Position numbers and translations under genes: made by a program
Shown here: positions 8,913 through 16,540 of the stretch, piece after piece
How positions within the stretch are numbered: the first letter of the stretch is position 1
Layout: every line of letters starts with the position of its first letter
Notes under the pieces: model-generated
What the model was told of the DNA's origin: nothing
Databases searched by the model: none
Seen by the model: only the letters and a program-made list of their open reading frames with translations
From: Novosphingobium silvae
Lineage (GTDB): Bacteria; Pseudomonadota; Alphaproteobacteria; Sphingomonadales; Sphingomonadaceae
Length of the DNA: 64,000 bases
Direction: 5' to 3'
Assembly: GCF_009856825.1 (NCBI RefSeq)
Contig: NZ_WVTD01000018.1
Location: forward strand, 1-64,000

Positions 8913-10024
8913 GCCACAAGCCCCCGGGCTTCGAGCTCGGCCCGCGCCTGGCTCACGCGGTCCTCCGCGGTCTGGAGCTGCACCCAGTCGGCCAGTTCGG
9001 CCAAGCCCTGCTCGAAGTCCTGCGTGGCGCGGAAGCCGAGCTGTTCAGCCGCAAGCGTGGTGTCGCAGAAGCAATGGCGGATATCACCGATGCGCGCCTT
9101 GCCGACGATCTCGGGCTCTACGGCGTTGCGTCCCATCGCGCGTGCCAGCGCCTGCGCGACCTCGGTCACCGAACGGTCTTCGCCCGAACCGATGTTGAAG
9201 GTCTTGCCGGAAGCCGCAGGCAGCACCAGAGCGTCGGCAAAAGCGCGGGCCACGTCGCTGACGTGCACGAAGTCGCGGCGCTGTTCGCCGTCTTCGAAGA
9301 TCATCGGCTGCTGACCGTTCAGCAGGCGCGAGGCGAAGATCGCCAGGACGCCGGTGTAGGGGTTGGACAGGGCCTGCCCCGGGCCATAGACGTTGAACAG
9401 GCGCAGGCACACGCTTTCAATGCCGTAAGGCGCACCCATGATGTGCGTCGTGCGCTCCTGCACGTACTTGTTGAGGGCATAGATGGAGGCGAGGCTGGGA
9501 CGCTTCCACTCGGGCGTCGCAACCGGCGACAGAGGGCGGCCCTGCTCGTCGAGCGGGTCCCAGATCTTCTGGCCGTCGCGAACGGTTCCGCGCTCCGCAT
9601 TCTCGACGAACTCGCCGTCTTCGTTGCGGTAGAGGCCTTCGCCGTAGATGCTCATCGAGGATGCCGTGACGACCCGGCGCACCGGCTTGTCGATCAGGCG
9701 CTCGAACAGGACCGCAGTGCCGACGTCGTTGGTCGAGGTGTAGCGCTCGACCTCGTACATGGACTGGCCAACGCCCACTTCCGCGGCGAGATGGACGACG
9801 CTGTCCACGCCGTCGAGCGCGCGCGATACCGCATCGCCGTCGCGCACGTCGGCAACGATCAGCTCTGCTTCCGCATCGAGGCTTTCAGGCCGTGTGCCGC
9901 CGCCGTGGACCTGTTCCAGCAGGCAGTCGAGCACCCGCACCTTGTTCCCGCGCCGCAGGAGTTCCGCCGTGACCTGTCGGCCGATGAAGCCGGCGCCGCC
10001 GGTGATGAGTACGGTTTCCGCCAT
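8909..10024 (-). CDS. extended SDR, dTDP-L-rhamnose 4-epimerase-like
   Basis: 371 residues from the ATG at 10024; an in-frame ATG at 10069 would add 15 residues of no apparent family character. GGAGFIGRQ (about 8-16) binds NAD; the catalytic Tyr and Lys are in SIYALNKYVQE. The segment IYGEGLYRNEDGE and the insertion before PEWKRPSLASIY resemble dTDP-L-rhamnose 4-epimerases, which supply 6-deoxy-talose-type donors. It is the first gene of the leftward operon. A weak EcfG-like promoter lies 85-110 nt upstream. The family is clear; the sugar is inferred. Confidence 0.85.
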   Translation of the reverse strand: MAETVLITGGAGFIGRQVTAELLRRGNKVRVLDCLLEQVHGGGTRPESLDAEAELIVADVRDGDAVSRALDGVDSVVHLAAEVGVGQSMYEVERYTSTNDVGTAVLFERLIDKPVRRVVTASSMSIYGEGLYRNEDGEFVENAERGTVRDGQKIWDPLDEQGRPLSPVATPEWKRPSLASIYALNKYVQERTTHIMGAPYGIESVCLRLFNVYGPGQALSNPYTGVLAIFASRLLNGQQPMIFEDGEQRRDFVHVSDVARAFADALVLPAASGKTFNIGSGEDRSVTEVAQALARAMGRNAVEPEIVGKARIGDIRHCFCDTTLAAEQLGFRATQDFEQGLAELADWVQLQTAEDRVSQARAELEARGLVA

Positions 10025-10108
10025 GAGAAGTCCCCCCGCGTAGGTGTGTCCGACGATGACCCGGGCCACCGAAGCCGTGAACTTCGGGCTGGGATCACCG
10101 GAAGCATC

Positions 10109-10133
10109 AACATCATCTTCTTCAACAGGTTCC
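10109..10133 (-). promoter_or_regulatory. possible EcfG-type promoter of the leftward glycan operon
   Basis: On the minus strand GGAAC (10133-10129) is followed after 16 nt by TGTT (10112-10109). The EcfG consensus is GGAAC-N16/17-CGTT, so only the first base of the -10 differs. A transcript starting near 10102 would have a leader of about 78 nt. Weaker than the site at 12265; low confidence alone. Confidence 0.35.
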
Positions 10134-10248
10134 TTGTTCCAGCTAAAACTAATCCAGTTTAATCATCTACGTTTCGCGGCGAAGTTCGCGCCGCTTCATC
10201 CGGCTAGACTGTTTGTGTTTTGAAGAAGGCGCAGGTACCTGATCGCGC

Positions 10249-10836
10249 ATGACTTTCATCCATCTTGCCCGCCACGCGACCCACGACGAAGTCGGCCATA
10301 TTCTGAGCGGCCGCTCCGACATTGCCCTCAACCCGAAAGGGGAGGCCGAGGCGCTGGCGCTGGCTGCCGAGATGAGCGCCGTGCCCTTGGACAGGATCTA
10401 TACCAGTCCCCGGCGCCGGGCGACGCAGACCGCAGGTGCGGTCGGCACGATGCGCGGCATCGATCCACTCGTCGCTCCCGCGCTGGACGAGATCGACTTC
10501 GGCACATTCACCGGGCGCAGCTTCGCCGCGCTGGAAGACGATCGCGACTGGCAGGCCTGGAACCGGGAGCGGGCGACCGCGCGCTGTCCGGGCGGGGAGA
10601 CCATGGAGGAGGCTATCGCCCGCGCCGCAGACTTCATCTTCGGTCTTGCCCAGGCGGACGCGCCCGTCCTTTGTGTCACGCATTGCGACATCATTCGCGG
10701 ACTGGTCGCTCACATGCTCGCCATGCCGATGGACCGCATGTTCATGCTCGGTTGCGACCCGGCCTCGGTGACCACGCTGGCGATCGACCATGGCGATGTG
10801 CGCCTGGTGACGCTCAACCGATGCGCTCGGAGATGA
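10249..10836 (+). CDS. histidine phosphatase family protein
   Basis: 195 residues, cytoplasmic. The catalytic RHA motif sits at LARHATHD (about 6-13), the second active-site region is YTSPRRRATQTA, and the second catalytic His is in CVTHCDIIRG. This is the phosphoglycerate mutase-like phosphatase fold; alpha-ribazole phosphatases and broad sugar-phosphate phosphatases share it. It is divergent from the leftward glycan operon and its 3' end overlaps the convergent DUF6165 gene by 23 nt. The substrate is unknown; a phosphosugar would fit the neighbourhood. Confidence 0.85.
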   Translation: MTFIHLARHATHDEVGHILSGRSDIALNPKGEAEALALAAEMSAVPLDRIYTSPRRRATQTAGAVGTMRGIDPLVAPALDEIDFGTFTGRSFAALEDDRDWQAWNRERATARCPGGETMEEAIARAADFIFGLAQADAPVLCVTHCDIIRGLVAHMLAMPMDRMFMLGCDPASVTTLAIDHGDVRLVTLNRCARR

Positions 10837-11248
10837 TAGTCTGCGGACGCGGCGCCGGGGAAGTGGCGGCGTAGCTCTTTTCCTCGACCAGTTCCGATTC
10901 AAGCAGCAGGTTGATCTGCCGCTTGATGGCCGCGCGGCTGTCGTTCGTCTGGTAGACCGATCGAGCCAGCGCCACGAACCCGGGTCCGAAGCGCGCCTGA
11001 TCCTCGCGCTGGCGCAGGGCATCCTCGACGTCCCACAAGGTCCGGTTGATCCGCCGCAGCTGCTCGAACAGCGGGGCTATGCCCTCGCGCGGCAATACCT
11101 CGCGGGCAGTGGCGCCCAGCAGGGCGTGCTCGCGCTCCACGTTCAGGAGACCGGGCCCGGCGGGAAGGCGTTCGCGCTTGATCTCGAGGATGGAAACCTT
11201 GTCGAGCAGTTCTCCCCAGGAAACCGGGACGGAAGGAACGGAAGGCAT
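10814..11248 (-). CDS. DUF6165 family protein
   Basis: 144 residues. The N-terminal VSWGELLDKVSILEIKRERL and the helical region with LWDVEDALRQRE match the DUF6165 pattern by eye. There is no signal peptide or membrane segment; it should be an all-helical cytoplasmic protein. It follows the GT9-like gene by 4 nt on the same strand, an association often seen for this family, which suggests a shared role in glycan assembly. Molecular function unknown. Confidence 0.8.
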   Translation of the reverse strand: MPSVPSVPVSWGELLDKVSILEIKRERLPAGPGLLNVEREHALLGATAREVLPREGIAPLFEQLRRINRTLWDVEDALRQREDQARFGPGFVALARSVYQTNDSRAAIKRQINLLLESELVEEKSYAATSPAPRPQTIISERIG

Positions 11249-11252
11249 GGCG

Positions 11253-12140
11253 TCATCCTTTCTTCATGAGAGTGCGTGTTTCGAGATCGGCGAGAATGCT
11301 GCCGACGACGGCAGGCCAGTCTCCCGGCGTGGGCTGTGCATAGAGCCTCATCGACGAATACCAGGGGCTGGTCGTCTGGCCCGGTGACCAGCGCCAGTCT
11401 GGCTCGGCCTTGAGCATCAGGAACGTGGGGACGCCCAGTGCTCCGGCGAGATGAGCAGCCATCGTATCCACGGTGATCACCAGCGATGCGCCCGCGATGA
11501 TTGCGGCCGTGGCCTCCATGTCCATGGGGCAGCCGCCGGGGTTCAGCACCGGCAGATCCGTGGGACCGGGCACCAGCGTGACGCAGGGCGCCAGCGAGCA
11601 TAGGGGCTCAAGAAGGCGGGGCGGCAGCGAGCGCTCCCGGTCCCAGTCACCCCCCGCATGGCACAGGGCAATAGTTCCTTCAGGCAGGATGGCCTTGCTG
11701 GTCGACAGGTAAGGAGCGGGCGCCGCTGACGGGGCCATCCGCAGCGCGAGCGGCAGCTCGGTGATCTCCAGGTCGCATTCCGCAGGTGGAAGCGGCGCCG
11801 CAGGATCGAAGGGCATAACGCATGTGAGGCCTTCCAGCTTATCCATCAGCGGGATGAGCGAGGGCTGCACCTCGAGCGTCACCGTCGCGGCTCTAGTCGC
11901 AAGTTGCGGCAGGAAGCGCACGAACTGGATGGTGTCGCCAAGGCCATGGTAGCAGCGCACAAGGACATGCCGCCCATCGAAGCTGCGCCCGTCCCACACC
12001 CAGCGCTCGTGGTATGGACGGGAAGGATCGTCCCTGGTTGCAGGATCGCGGGAGCGCAGCGTGGCGTCCGACAGGCGCCAGGCCTCCTCGTAGCGACCCG
12101 CTCGCATGGCTTGTATCCACAGCTGCGACGTGTCAGTCAT
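11253..12140 (-). CDS. GT9-like (heptosyltransferase-fold) glycosyltransferase
   Basis: 295 residues. A short N-terminal helical segment (QAMRAGRYEEAWRLSDATL) resembles one TPR unit, then VLVRCYHGLGDTIQFVRFLPQL is the acceptor-side motif of GT9-like proteins. The C-terminal half has ASLVITVDTMAAHLAGALGVPTFLML, the nucleotide-sugar side. Such TPR-GT9 proteins are common near polysaccharide genes. It is transcribed leftward, divergent from the methyltransferase operon, and coupled to the DUF6165 gene. Substrate unknown. Confidence 0.82.
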   Translation of the reverse strand: MTDTSQLWIQAMRAGRYEEAWRLSDATLRSRDPATRDDPSRPYHERWVWDGRSFDGRHVLVRCYHGLGDTIQFVRFLPQLATRAATVTLEVQPSLIPLMDKLEGLTCVMPFDPAAPLPPAECDLEITELPLALRMAPSAAPAPYLSTSKAILPEGTIALCHAGGDWDRERSLPPRLLEPLCSLAPCVTLVPGPTDLPVLNPGGCPMDMEATAAIIAGASLVITVDTMAAHLAGALGVPTFLMLKAEPDWRWSPGQTTSPWYSSMRLYAQPTPGDWPAVVGSILADLETRTLMKKG

Positions 12141-12264
12141 GGGGGATACAATGCGCCGCGTGGGCAGAGGTATCCCGGGGAATGGCTTGGCAGCTACAAT
12201 CCAAACCTGGGTTCAGGAAATAGCTTAACCTGAATTAGAATGGAGCAATCTTTGTAGATGCTGG

Positions 12265-12289
12265 GGAACAAGGCTGGAGATCCCTCGTT
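12265..12289 (+). promoter_or_regulatory. EcfG general-stress promoter (GGAAC-N16-CGTT)
   Basis: GGAAC (12265-12269) and CGTT (12286-12289) are separated by exactly 16 nt, a perfect match to the alphaproteobacterial EcfG consensus. A start near 12296 leaves a leader of about 75 nt before the TTG at 12372. It faces the methyltransferase operon, so the operon is probably under PhyR-NepR-EcfG stress control. Confidence 0.65.
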
Positions 12290-12371
12290 GGCCCGATCGT
12301 AACCAGCATCTTTCCTGTGCGTGACATTTCCCTGCTTGCAGGCGTCGGGCACGGCCCCTTGGAGGATTTCG

Positions 12372-13208
12372 TTGCGCCGCGTATCCGCTTCCGTTCATGC
12401 CGATGTACCCCGAGACCAGGACCGCAGTGCCGCACTGCGCAAGGGCATCGAGGAACTGGGCCCCTGGTTCCACAACATCGACCTGCATGACGGCATCACC
12501 ACGGCGCCGGACCATTTCCTAGGCGATTACCCCCGGTTCAAGTTCGCGACCTTCGAGCATGTCCTGCCCGCGGACTTGTCGGGCAAGTCGGTGCTGGACA
12601 TCGGCTGCAACGCCGGGTTCTACTCCGTCGAGATGAAGCGACGCGGTGCGGAGCGGGTCGTCGGTATCGATAGCGATGAGCGCTATCTCGCGCAGGCACG
12701 TTTCGCCTGTGCCGAACTGGGGTTCGAAGGCATCGAATTCCGCAACATGTCGGTCTACGACGTGGCCGCGCTGGGCGAGAAGTTCGACTTCGTGGTGTTC
12801 ATGGGCGTGCTGTATCACCTGCGCCACCCGCTGCTCGCGCTCGATCTGATCCGCGAACACGTGGCCGGTGACATGATGCTGTTCCAGACCCTGCAGCAGG
12901 GATCGAACGACGTGCTTGCCGTTCCGGAGAACCACCCCTTCTTCATGCCGGGGACGACCACGCCGCCCGCCTATTTCGATGATCCGGGCTATCCCAAGAT
13001 GCATTTCATCGAGCGCGAGTTCGCGAACGACTGGACCAACTGGTGGGCTCCTAACGCCGCTTGCAGCCAGGCCATGCTACGTGCGGCAGGCTTCACCATC
13101 GAAGCGCATCCGCAGGCCGACGTCTATCTGTGCCGCACGGCCCCCGTTCCCTATTCTGGGTACGGTCCGGCGGCTGTCTATCCGGCAAGAGGGGGGGAAG
13201 TGCGATGA
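12372..13208 (+). CDS. SAM-dependent methyltransferase, TIGR04290 (Rta_06860) type
   Basis: 278 residues from a TTG start at 12372, chosen because GGAGG (12361-12365) lies 6 nt before it; an ATG at 12321 in the same frame lacks such a site. The SAM-binding motif SVLDIGCNAGFYSVEMKRRG and the later DFVVFMGVLYHLRHPLLAL are class I methyltransferase features. The C-terminal half (TLQQGSNDV, then EFANDWTNWWAPN) resembles the TIGR04290 family found in glycan-type cassettes. It is the first gene of a seven-gene operon and overlaps the glycosidase-like gene by 4 nt. Acceptor unknown; a sugar or cyclitol hydroxyl is plausible. Confidence 0.85.
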   Translation: MRRVSASVHADVPRDQDRSAALRKGIEELGPWFHNIDLHDGITTAPDHFLGDYPRFKFATFEHVLPADLSGKSVLDIGCNAGFYSVEMKRRGAERVVGIDSDERYLAQARFACAELGFEGIEFRNMSVYDVAALGEKFDFVVFMGVLYHLRHPLLALDLIREHVAGDMMLFQTLQQGSNDVLAVPENHPFFMPGTTTPPAYFDDPGYPKMHFIEREFANDWTNWWAPNAACSQAMLRAAGFTIEAHPQADVYLCRTAPVPYSGYGPAAVYPARGGEVR

Positions 13209-14218
13209 TCGAAGCGGCGATGCTCTGGAACGAGCCGAACAACAAATCGCACTGGGACCCCGCCATCGATCCCGAGTGGTCGATGTTCGCGGATCACGTA
13301 ATCCGTGCCGGGCAGGCGATCCACGAAGTCAACCCGCAGATGACGCGCGTGCTCGGCGGGATGTCGCCGATCGATCCGCACTGGCTTCGCCGGATGGAGG
13401 CACACGGGGCGCTCGATGCGGTCGACGTGGTGGCCGTGCACGGTTTTCCGCTGGACTGGAACCTGTGGCCGCTTTCCGCCTGGCCGGACAAGATCGCGGA
13501 GATCCGTTCCGTGACGGACAAGCCGGTCTGGGTTACCGAAGTGGGCGTCAGTTCCTTCGGGGCCGAGGAAGTGCAGGTCTTCGGGCTCCAGCGCACGGTC
13601 GAGCTTCTGAAGCCCATCGCGCCGCGCGTCTTCTGGTATTCGCTGTTCGATCTGCCGACGAGCTGGGGCGCTGAAACGCGTCACCGCGAGGCGGAGGGCT
13701 CGTCGTACTACCGGCATTTCTACCTTGGCCTCATCCGCGAGGACGGTACCCCCAAGCCCGCGCTCGATGTCTATGCCAAGCATGCGCAGGACATCGGCCT
13801 CATGCAGTGGTTCCACTTCGAGGATCCGCGCCTTGGCGAAGCGGTGGCCTGGATGAAGCGGCTGGGCACCCGCCGCATTCGCACCGGGCTTTCCTGGGCG
13901 GACAGCTTCCGTCCCAACGCGGTCGACTGGTTCGATCGCCAGATGGAGGCGCTGGCCGATTTCGACGTCACCGTCACGTTCTGCTTCACCCCGCAGCATC
14001 TCGGCATCGAGCCGCACCACACGAGCCCGGCGCGTGACCCTCAGGCATTCGCGGACTTCTGCGCCTGGATGATCGACCGCTATGCGCCTGCCGCCACCGG
14101 TGGCCAGGGGATCGCTCCGCCCCAGGCGCCTGCCGGCCTCGACCTGCGCGCGCCCGAGCTTTCCGCATTGAATTTCGACCGCGACGAGCGGCTCGGCACT
14201 GAACGGAGCATGGTCTGA
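13205..14218 (+). CDS. GH-A clan glycosidase-like protein with apparently permuted barrel
   Basis: 337 residues, no signal peptide, so probably cytoplasmic. Related proteins are annotated as beta-xylosidase. The acid/base motif WNEPN occurs at residues 8-12, right at the N-terminus, and the nucleophile motif VTEVG is at 110-114 (Glu112). These normally sit on strands 4 and 7 of the TIM barrel. Residues 138-187 look like strand 8 and the closing helix (HFYLGLIREDGTPKPAL). Residues 200-293 then look like strands 1-3 (RRIRTGLSWADSF, DVTVTFCFTPQH, AWMIDRYAP), which should come first. The order is therefore 4-8 then 1-3. Both catalytic Glu are kept. ATGA overlap upstream and 1-nt overlap downstream fix the start. 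Confidence 0.8.
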   Translation: MIEAAMLWNEPNNKSHWDPAIDPEWSMFADHVIRAGQAIHEVNPQMTRVLGGMSPIDPHWLRRMEAHGALDAVDVVAVHGFPLDWNLWPLSAWPDKIAEIRSVTDKPVWVTEVGVSSFGAEEVQVFGLQRTVELLKPIAPRVFWYSLFDLPTSWGAETRHREAEGSSYYRHFYLGLIREDGTPKPALDVYAKHAQDIGLMQWFHFEDPRLGEAVAWMKRLGTRRIRTGLSWADSFRPNAVDWFDRQMEALADFDVTVTFCFTPQHLGIEPHHTSPARDPQAFADFCAWMIDRYAPAATGGQGIAPPQAPAGLDLRAPELSALNFDRDERLGTERSMV

Positions 14219-15327
14219 TGCTTTCCCCCGACCGCCACTGTATCAACGTCGCTCTGGTAGGCGTCGGCAATTGCGCGAGTTCGCTGGTGCAGGGCGTGGA
14301 ACATTACCGCGCAGGCTCGAACGAGATGGTCGGCCTCTCGCACGCGGAAATCGGCGGCTATGGGCCGAGCGACATCCGGTTCGTGGCGGCCTGGGATATC
14401 GACGAGCGCAAGGTCGGGCACGACCTGTCGAGCGCGGTCTTTGCCAAGCCCAACTGCACGACGGTATTCTGTGAAACGATCGAGCCGACCGGCGCGATGG
14501 TTCGCATGGGCCGCGTGCTCGATGGCGTGGCCGATCACATGATGGACTATCCGGACGAGCGCACGTTCCGGAAGGCGGCGGCAGCCGAGCCCAGCCAGGC
14601 CGATGTCGTGGCCGTGCTGCGCGAAACGCAGGCCGATGTGCTGGTGAACTACCTGCCGGTGGGCTCGCAGCAGGCTACCGAGTTCTACGCCAAGTGCGCG
14701 CTGGAGGCAGGCGTCGCCTTCGTCAACGCCATCCCCGTCTTCATCGCCAGCAATCCCGAATGGGCAGCGCGGTTCGCCGCCGCAGGCGTCCCGATCATCG
14801 GCGACGACATCAAGGCCCAGCTCGGCGCCACCATCGTTCACCGCGTGTTGACCGACCTGTTCCGCAAGCGTGGCGTTAAGCTGGAGCGCACGTACCAGCT
14901 GAACACCGGGGGCAACACCGACTTCCTCAACATGCTGAACCGCACCCGGCTCGCGTCCAAGAAGGAATCGAAGACCGAGGCAGTGCAGTCCGTCGCGCAG
15001 GCGCGGCTGGAGGACGAGAACATCCATGTCGGCCCCAGCGACTACGTCGCATGGCAGAACGACAACAAGGTCTGCTTCCTGCGCATGGAGGGGCAACTCT
15101 TCGGCGGCGTGCCGATGAACCTGGAACTGCGGCTTTCGGTGGAGGACAGCCCCAACAGCGCCGGCGTTGCCATCGACATGATCCGCTGCGCCAAGCTGGC
15201 GCGGATGCGCGGGCTTGCCGGTCCCATTCATCCGGCCTCGACATGGTTCTGCAAGCATCCTCCGGTTCAGGTGCCGGACGACCAGGCCTGCGCCGAGTTC
15301 GACGCCTTCATCGAGGAGCAGGCGTGA
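14218..15327 (+). CDS. inositol-3-phosphate synthase
   Basis: 369 residues. It converts glucose-6-phosphate to 1D-myo-inositol 3-phosphate using NAD. The N-terminal NVALVGVGNCASSLVQG is the NAD-binding motif; the middle has NYLPVGSQQATEFYAKCAL, then IIGDDIKAQLGATIVHRVL and LNTGGNTDFLNM, typical of the short actinobacterial/archaeal-type synthases. The start ATG overlaps the preceding stop by one base. Its place in a glycan operon suggests that inositol is a building block of the product rather than a free osmolyte; that is inference. Confidence 0.93.
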   Translation: MLSPDRHCINVALVGVGNCASSLVQGVEHYRAGSNEMVGLSHAEIGGYGPSDIRFVAAWDIDERKVGHDLSSAVFAKPNCTTVFCETIEPTGAMVRMGRVLDGVADHMMDYPDERTFRKAAAAEPSQADVVAVLRETQADVLVNYLPVGSQQATEFYAKCALEAGVAFVNAIPVFIASNPEWAARFAAAGVPIIGDDIKAQLGATIVHRVLTDLFRKRGVKLERTYQLNTGGNTDFLNMLNRTRLASKKESKTEAVQSVAQARLEDENIHVGPSDYVAWQNDNKVCFLRMEGQLFGGVPMNLELRLSVEDSPNSAGVAIDMIRCAKLARMRGLAGPIHPASTWFCKHPPVQVPDDQACAEFDAFIEEQA

Positions 15328-15559
15328 TCGCCGCTGCGGCGGGCCATCCAGTCGCCAGCGTGACCGCTCTCCTCCCGCATGCTGACGAATGCGCAGCGAT
15401 GCGGCTCGGCCGGTGAGCGTGATCGCCACTCGCGTACGGGAGAAGCCGGGTGCCCGGCCGCTCCGATCCTGCTCTCCCGGCTGGTCATGCCGCTGCGGCG
15501 CGAGACGCACTGCGCTGGTCACCGGGTGATCATCAACATTTTCAACGTTTGAGGGTTCA
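15324..15559 (+). other. inter-cistronic gap with a doubtful 30-codon frame
   Basis: The only long gap (232 nt) in an operon whose other genes nearly all overlap. A GTG overlapping the synthase stop (GTGA at 15324) opens a 30-codon frame that ends at 15416, and a second short GTG frame runs 15413-15529. Neither shows a family motif; ALLPHADECAA faintly recalls the PHxDE motif of PIG-L deacetylases, so a gene remnant is possible. Confidence 0.25.
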
Positions 15560-16540
15560 ATGGTTTCGCAGGACGAACAGATGATGCGCGCGGCCGTGCT
15601 CGAAGGTCCGGGTGCGATCCGGATCGCGGCGACGGCTCGGCCGGAACCCGGGCCGGGCGAGATCCGCATCCGCGTCGAGGGCTGCGGGGTCTGCGCTTCC
15701 AATCTGGAGCCGTGGGCAGGCCAGGAATGGATGACCTATCCCGGCGAACCCGGCGGGCTTGGCCACGAGGCATGGGGCTTCGTGGATGCACTGGGTGAGG
15801 GTGTGACGAACTTCGCCGTGGGCGAGCGCGTGGCCGCCCTCTCGTACCGGGCCTTCGCGCAGTACGATATCGCCGCCGCCGACATGACCATCCGCCTGCC
15901 CGAGGAACTGGCAGGGCAGCCGTTCCCCGGCGAGCCGCTCGGCTGCGCCTTCAACATCTTCCGCCGCAGCGACATTCGCGCGGGGCAGACGGTGGCGATC
16001 GTCGGCATCGGCTTTCTCGGCGCGGTACTGACCCGGCTCGCCACCGCGGCAGGGGCGCGAGTCATCGCCATTTCACGGCGGCAGGAATCGCTGGAACTTG
16101 CTCGGCGCTACGGCGCGGCCGAGACCATCGCGATGCACGACCACTGGGAGATCATCGAGAAGGTGAAGTCGCTTACCGGCGACAACTTCTGCGAACGCGT
16201 CATCGAATGCGTGGGCAAGCAGTGGCCGTTGGATCTCGCGGGCGAACTCGTCGGCTTCGGGGGGCGGCTGGTGGTTGCCGGGTACCATCAGGACGGTCCC
16301 CGCCAGGTTTCCATGCAGATGTGGAACTGGAAAGGCATCGACGTGATCAACGCGCATGAACGCGATCCGGCGGTGCAGATGCAGGGCCTGCGCGAAGCGG
16401 TCGAGGCCGTCGCCGGTGGGCGGCTGGACCCCGCCCCCCTCTATACGCATCGCTACACGCTCGATGACCTTGGCAAGGCGCTGGACGACACGCGCGACAA
16501 GCCGGGAGCTTTCGTCAAGGCGCTGGTGACGTTCTCATGA
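15560..16540 (+). CDS. medium-chain dehydrogenase/reductase (zinc-type alcohol dehydrogenase-like)
   Basis: 326 residues. Start at 15560 with GAGG five bases upstream. The catalytic zinc ligands appear as GCGVCASN (Cys about 38) and GLGHEAWG (His/Glu). The four-Cys structural zinc loop is absent. The Rossmann motif AIVGIGFLGAVLTRLA binds NAD(P). It should oxidise or reduce a small alcohol, possibly a sugar or inositol derivative made by its neighbours. The 3' end overlaps the Gfo/Idh gene by 4 nt (ATGA). Confidence 0.85.
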   Translation: MVSQDEQMMRAAVLEGPGAIRIAATARPEPGPGEIRIRVEGCGVCASNLEPWAGQEWMTYPGEPGGLGHEAWGFVDALGEGVTNFAVGERVAALSYRAFAQYDIAAADMTIRLPEELAGQPFPGEPLGCAFNIFRRSDIRAGQTVAIVGIGFLGAVLTRLATAAGARVIAISRRQESLELARRYGAAETIAMHDHWEIIEKVKSLTGDNFCERVIECVGKQWPLDLAGELVGFGGRLVVAGYHQDGPRQVSMQMWNWKGIDVINAHERDPAVQMQGLREAVEAVAGGRLDPAPLYTHRYTLDDLGKALDDTRDKPGAFVKALVTFS

